Below the pieces are notes generated by a model, which searched no databases, was not told where the DNA came from, and saw only the letters and a list, made by a program, of their open reading frames with translations. From Bacillota bacterium (GTDB lineage Bacteria > Bacillota > Clostridia > Lachnospirales > Lachnospiraceae), in assembly GCA_023415055.1 (NCBI GenBank), contig JAEZLZ010000137.1, forward strand, positions 1 to 61,683: a stretch of 61,683 nt of DNA, written 5' to 3'. This document shows positions 59,701 through 61,683 of the stretch, piece after piece (position 1 is the stretch's first letter; each line of letters opens with the position of its first letter). The position numbers and the translations under genes were made by a program.

Positions 59701-60822
59701 GTGATTCAGAAGAAGGTACAGATCGAGAACTTGGGTGAGGAGCTGCGTGTCTTGTATGTAGCCATGACAAGAGCCAAAGAGAAGCTAATTCTGTCCGGAT
59801 ACCTAAAGTCTATCGATGAGATCAAAAGTAAAGAATTCTCTTTCTTCGAGCTGCTATCTGCGAAGACTTATCTGGATTGGGTATTACCGGCGATGGTAAA
59901 CTGTATGGGGGGCAGTCCGGTCATTGAGAAAGATGTCTTATTGTGGAAAGAAAATGAGATGCAGATAACGGTTCTCTCCAAAGCTGTACTGTTACAGGCG
60001 GAGTTGACAAAACAACTCTTCCTACAACAGGATAGTCAGGAGTTGACAACGATCGATCCTGAGAAAACCTATGATCCCGAACTCAAAGAAGAAGTTAAAT
60101 CAAGATTTAACTATAAATATGCCTATAACAAAGAAGCGGGTTTAAAGGCTAAAATGACGGTATCAGAGCTCAAGAAGCTCGGCCAGCTGCAGGATGAGGA
60201 GCTAAGTGTTTCACTGTATCCGGTTAGTACGATGAACAACTCCGATGGGACTTTGCCCGAAGCTATGGTGCCGGCTTTCCTCCGTGAAGAAGAGACTGTG
60301 ATGACTGGTACAGATCGGGGAACCTTGTATCATAAGGTGTTGGAATTAATTAATCTGCTTAAAGTACAAAATAAAGAAGATCTGCTCCGTGAATTAGAAG
60401 ACTTAGTTCGTCGGAATAAGCTTAAATACGAGGATGTAAAAAAGTTAAAACTAGATTATATATTTAACTTCGTAACCAGTGATGTTGCTGAGCGAATGCG
60501 AAGAGCCCAGCGAAACGATAAGGTATATAAAGAAAAGCAGTTTGTTATGGGTATCGGCGCATCGGAAGTTCTTAAGGATACGGATAGCAACGAGTTGATA
60601 CTGATACAGGGTATAATCGATGTCTTTTTTGAAGAGGACGGTGGGCTTGTGCTTCTCGATTATAAATCGGATATTGTAAGCGATGAAAGACAGTTGCTTC
60701 ATCGTTACCAGGTACAGCTCAAGTATTATAAGCGAGCGTTGGAGCAGATGCTGAATAAGAAAGTGAAGGAGATGCTGATATATTCTCTTCCCCTTGGGAA
60801 AGAAATCCGAATAGATGAATAG
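56800..60822 (+). CDS. addA: ATP-dependent helicase/nuclease subunit A (AddA)
   Basis: 1340 residues, longer than the ~1230 of Bacillus AddA. UvrD-like helicase: GWTKAQQKVIDARN (Q motif), SAAAGSGKTAVLVERI (Walker A), VTFTNAAAAEMRERIG, EILIDEYQDSN (motif II), GDVKQSIYKFR, TVRIMSIHKSKGLEFPIV and LRVLYVAMTRAKEKLIL. C-terminal nuclease: LIQGIIDVFFEEDGGLVLLDYKSDIV. The extra length comes from an acidic insert near 555-610 and a hexapeptide-repeat insert near 760-803. It is the 3'-5' helicase of AddAB. Confidence 0.95.
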   Translation: MGWTKAQQKVIDARNKNILVSAAAGSGKTAVLVERIIAMISEGDHPMDIDHLLVVTFTNAAAAEMRERIGKAIDKKLLENPNNLHLQRQSSLLQSAQITTIHSFCLNVIRNYFHRIDLDPSFKIAEEAEITLMKSDVISDILERWYEEGREDFHDFVESYSYSKSDLPIEELIIQLYNFSMSDPWPKTWIERRRQSFFLDSLTQMNDTSWMKELLEYVRVVLLDLYSKNSQALAVCHEADGPSAYEIALLSDRSILDALLKANTYEEYSKLFPGIAYDRLSNRKEEGVQPWKKDRVKELREEVKKGIKDLAGQYFFQTPEEMLKDLQSVGSIMQVLFDLTLEFMDEFAKKKEEKNLIDFNDLEHFALKILVSEEDGKAFPTQAALELGEQFDEILIDEYQDSNMVQETLLRSISREEQGSPNRFMVGDVKQSIYKFRLAMPEIFMEKYSTYSCEESNSEGETNYYQRIDLDKNFRSRDTVLQYVNRIFEQIMQKSVGGIIYDEAASLKYGELYEETLIPLPLLTEGKAELTDQEEISMEQKRSVLMNLLSEDVRSRLAQETELLLVTEEEESSDQSEYARTSSQESKGEEEEVVITNETSQEEAVYTKRELEARAIARRIKELTDPETGMLIFDQKAKKHRIATLKDIVILLRSMTGWSEIFVNTLMQEGIPAYADTGTGYFRTIEIMTILNMLHIIDNPRQDIPLVGVLYSPMVGMTSTELAMIRAFDRNTNMYCALLAFTRQEEGQEDDQVKKQEDNESTENKAGIDNKEDIDNKADIDNKTEINNKKDENNKEHQNNKEDELKSKAKKFLSRLHYYRSLVNYTPIHELIQIILDETGYYHYASTMPGGEQRQANIDMLISRAVRFEKGSYTGLFHFIRYIEKLHKYEVDFGEAATSGEQDNTVRIMSIHKSKGLEFPIVIVAAMGKQFNTQDLRSSIVLHSELGVGPDYIDSRQRTKVSTLLKKVIQKKVQIENLGEELRVLYVAMTRAKEKLILSGYLKSIDEIKSKEFSFFELLSAKTYLDWVLPAMVNCMGGSPVIEKDVLLWKENEMQITVLSKAVLLQAELTKQLFLQQDSQELTTIDPEKTYDPELKEEVKSRFNYKYAYNKEAGLKAKMTVSELKKLGQLQDEELSVSLYPVSTMNNSDGTLPEAMVPAFLREEETVMTGTDRGTLYHKVLELINLLKVQNKEDLLRELEDLVRRNKLKYEDVKKLKLDYIFNFVTSDVAERMRRAQRNDKVYKEKQFVMGIGASEVLKDTDSNELILIQGIIDVFFEEDGGLVLLDYKSDIVSDERQLLHRYQVQLKYYKRALEQMLNKKVKEMLIYSLPLGKEIRIDE
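59080..59205 (+). repeat. 18-bp tandem repeat inside addA
   Basis: Seven consecutive imperfect 18-bp units, consensus like GATATAGACAATAAAGAA, encode hexapeptides STENKA, GIDNKE, DIDNKA, DIDNKT, EINNKK, DENNKE, HQNNKE. The frame is kept because the unit is a multiple of three. It marks a low-complexity, probably disordered insert between helicase motifs. Confidence 0.85.
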
Positions 60823-60879
60823 AAGTTGGATACACTCTAGTCAAGGATCAATCATCGTTTGACAGAAAGGGTGTCTTTT

Positions 60880-61080
60880 ATGAGCAAGAAGAAAGAAGAA
60901 ATCGATTTGGATCACATTAAACCGGAGGAAAAGATGAAGTATGAGATTGCCGAGGAGCTCGGATATCTGGACAAGGTAATGGCAACCGGATGGAAGTCTC
61001 TGACAGCAAAGGAGTCCGGTCGCATCGGTGGATTAATTACAAAACGTAAGAATGAGTTGAAAAACGAATCGAATAAGTAA
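60880..61080 (+). CDS. Small acid-soluble spore protein, alpha/beta type
   Basis: 66 residues from ATG 60880 (AAAGGGTG upstream; the frame is open from 60859). KYEIAEELGYLDKVMATGWKSLTAKESGRIGGLITKRKNE carries the alpha/beta SASP pattern: the GPR protease site around EIAEE, and SGRIGGLITKR in place of the usual GxxGGxMTKR. SASPs coat and protect spore DNA and supply amino acids at germination. This is the divergent clostridial branch with a Lys-rich start. Transcription in the forespore under SigG is expected from family knowledge. Confidence 0.85.
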   Translation: MSKKKEEIDLDHIKPEEKMKYEIAEELGYLDKVMATGWKSLTAKESGRIGGLITKRKNELKNESNK

Positions 61081-61102
61081 TCCTAAAAAAGGGGGGGGTA
61101 AA

Positions 61103-61567
61103 TTGAATAAGCCGAAGATGATCATGTTTGATTATGGACAGACCCTGATTTCAGAGGGGGGCTTCAATGGCGAGGCAGGGACCAGAGCGGTACTGAAACA
61201 TGCGATAAAAAATCCGTATCAGATATCAGCAAAGGATCTGCAAGAGTTTGCCATGACGTTGAATAGGGAGATTGGCAGATATGATCCGGATGTCCGCAAG
61301 TCTCCCTGGATTGAGGTACATAATCATATATTTCAGAAATTTCTTTACGAATATTATGATATCGAAATCGGCCTGACAACGGAGGAACTTGAGAAGGTGT
61401 TCTGGGATAATGCGGCAGAGAGGCAACCAACCAGGAATATTGTGAAGCTGCTTTGCTATTTGAAGGAGCAAAGAATAAGAACAGCAGTGATCAGCAATAT
61501 ATCCTTCAGCGGAAAAGCCTTAGCAGATCGAATAAACGAGATGCTCCCGGAGAATGAATCTTGCTAA
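61103..61567 (+). pseudogene. Truncated HAD-family hydrolase
   Basis: 154 residues from TTG 61103 after an eight-G tract that serves as the ribosome site. MIMFDYGQTLISEGGFNGEA (motif 1 as DYGQT), a helical cap and IRTAVISNISFSGKALADRI (motif 2, Ser/Asn). The protein stops after LPENESC, before the Lys and the second Asp motifs (near residues 160-200 in complete HADs). It therefore looks 3'-truncated and probably inactive; the DNA after it (61568-61683) is A+T-rich and shows no match to the missing part. Confidence 0.7.
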
Positions 61568-61683
61568 TGTTTGTCAAGAAGAATTTTGAGAAATTTCAGG
61601 TTAAAAAAGGGTAACTTTAATAAACCTACATATTGTAGATTTTTCATAAATGTATAATAATAAGCTCAGATTTACTTATAGAG
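61568..61683. other. Right edge without a gene
   Basis: 116 bp, A+T-rich, no ORF with a ribosome site. It directly follows the truncated HAD gene and may be the flank of an insertion or deletion that cut it. Confidence 0.4.

Overview
This 61.7 kb window (about 40% G+C by eye) looks like the chromosome of an endospore-forming anaerobe of the Clostridia, most likely family Lachnospiraceae (Lachnoclostridium/Anaerocolumna-like). The basis is the gene content: sigH next to rlmB, an alpha/beta small acid-soluble spore protein, SleB-type hydrolase, CIRCE-controlled groESL, addAB instead of recBCD, DUF6062, DUF2225 and DUF1848 proteins, GlnRS, and strong AGGAGG ribosome sites. The placement is inferred from family knowledge, not from a search.

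Layout. 1-4 kb: cut-off substrate-binding lipoprotein, an autoregulated PadR/DUF2812 pair with a perfect 28-bp dyad over its -10 box, a SEC-C protein behind a structured leader, and an XRE repressor. 4-11.5 kb: cytoplasmic PAS histidine kinase plus response regulator/HD-GYP-type protein, a DUF4015 glycosidase-like protein, a TIGR04086 membrane protein, rmlD, rlmB, sigH and tRNA-Thr. 11.5-20 kb: accessory-looking stretch with tspO, a DHDGIPD-repeat protein, tRNA-Pro with an AGG anticodon, a hairpin-rich repeat, GNATs, DUF1848, a WYL regulator, a terpene-cyclase-fold protein, two pseudogenes (ArsR, GNAT), and a polyprenol-kinase-like/CDF-like membrane pair. 20-23 kb: metNIQ behind a 27-codon leader ORF with seven Met and three Cys codons and an intrinsic terminator.

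23-35.6 kb: DUF3810 metalloprotease-like protein, SleB-like hydrolase, glnS, DUF2225 and DUF6062 genes, groESL, a large cruciform-like inverted repeat, an aldo/keto reductase divergent from a MocR regulator, and a lipoprotein amidase. 35.6-45 kb: TPP riboswitch plus thiT, polysaccharide deacetylase, two tandem paralogous PG-binding (probably spore) proteins, carAB. 45-61.7 kb: VOC protein, Big2 surface protein, OmpR-type two-component system, 6S RNA, glutamine-dependent nadE, degV, addB-addA, SASP, and a truncated HAD hydrolase at the edge.

Regulation is the richest part: besides CIRCE, the TPP riboswitch and 6S RNA, I see a probable Met/Cys leader-peptide attenuator, an unrecognised three-way-junction leader that takes the SD region into its closing stem, several operator dyads, and two families of non-coding repeats. 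No CRISPR array, prophage or intact transposase was seen. The best candidates for something undescribed are the metNIQ leader peptide, the 2.9 kb leader and the 31.6 kb cruciform.
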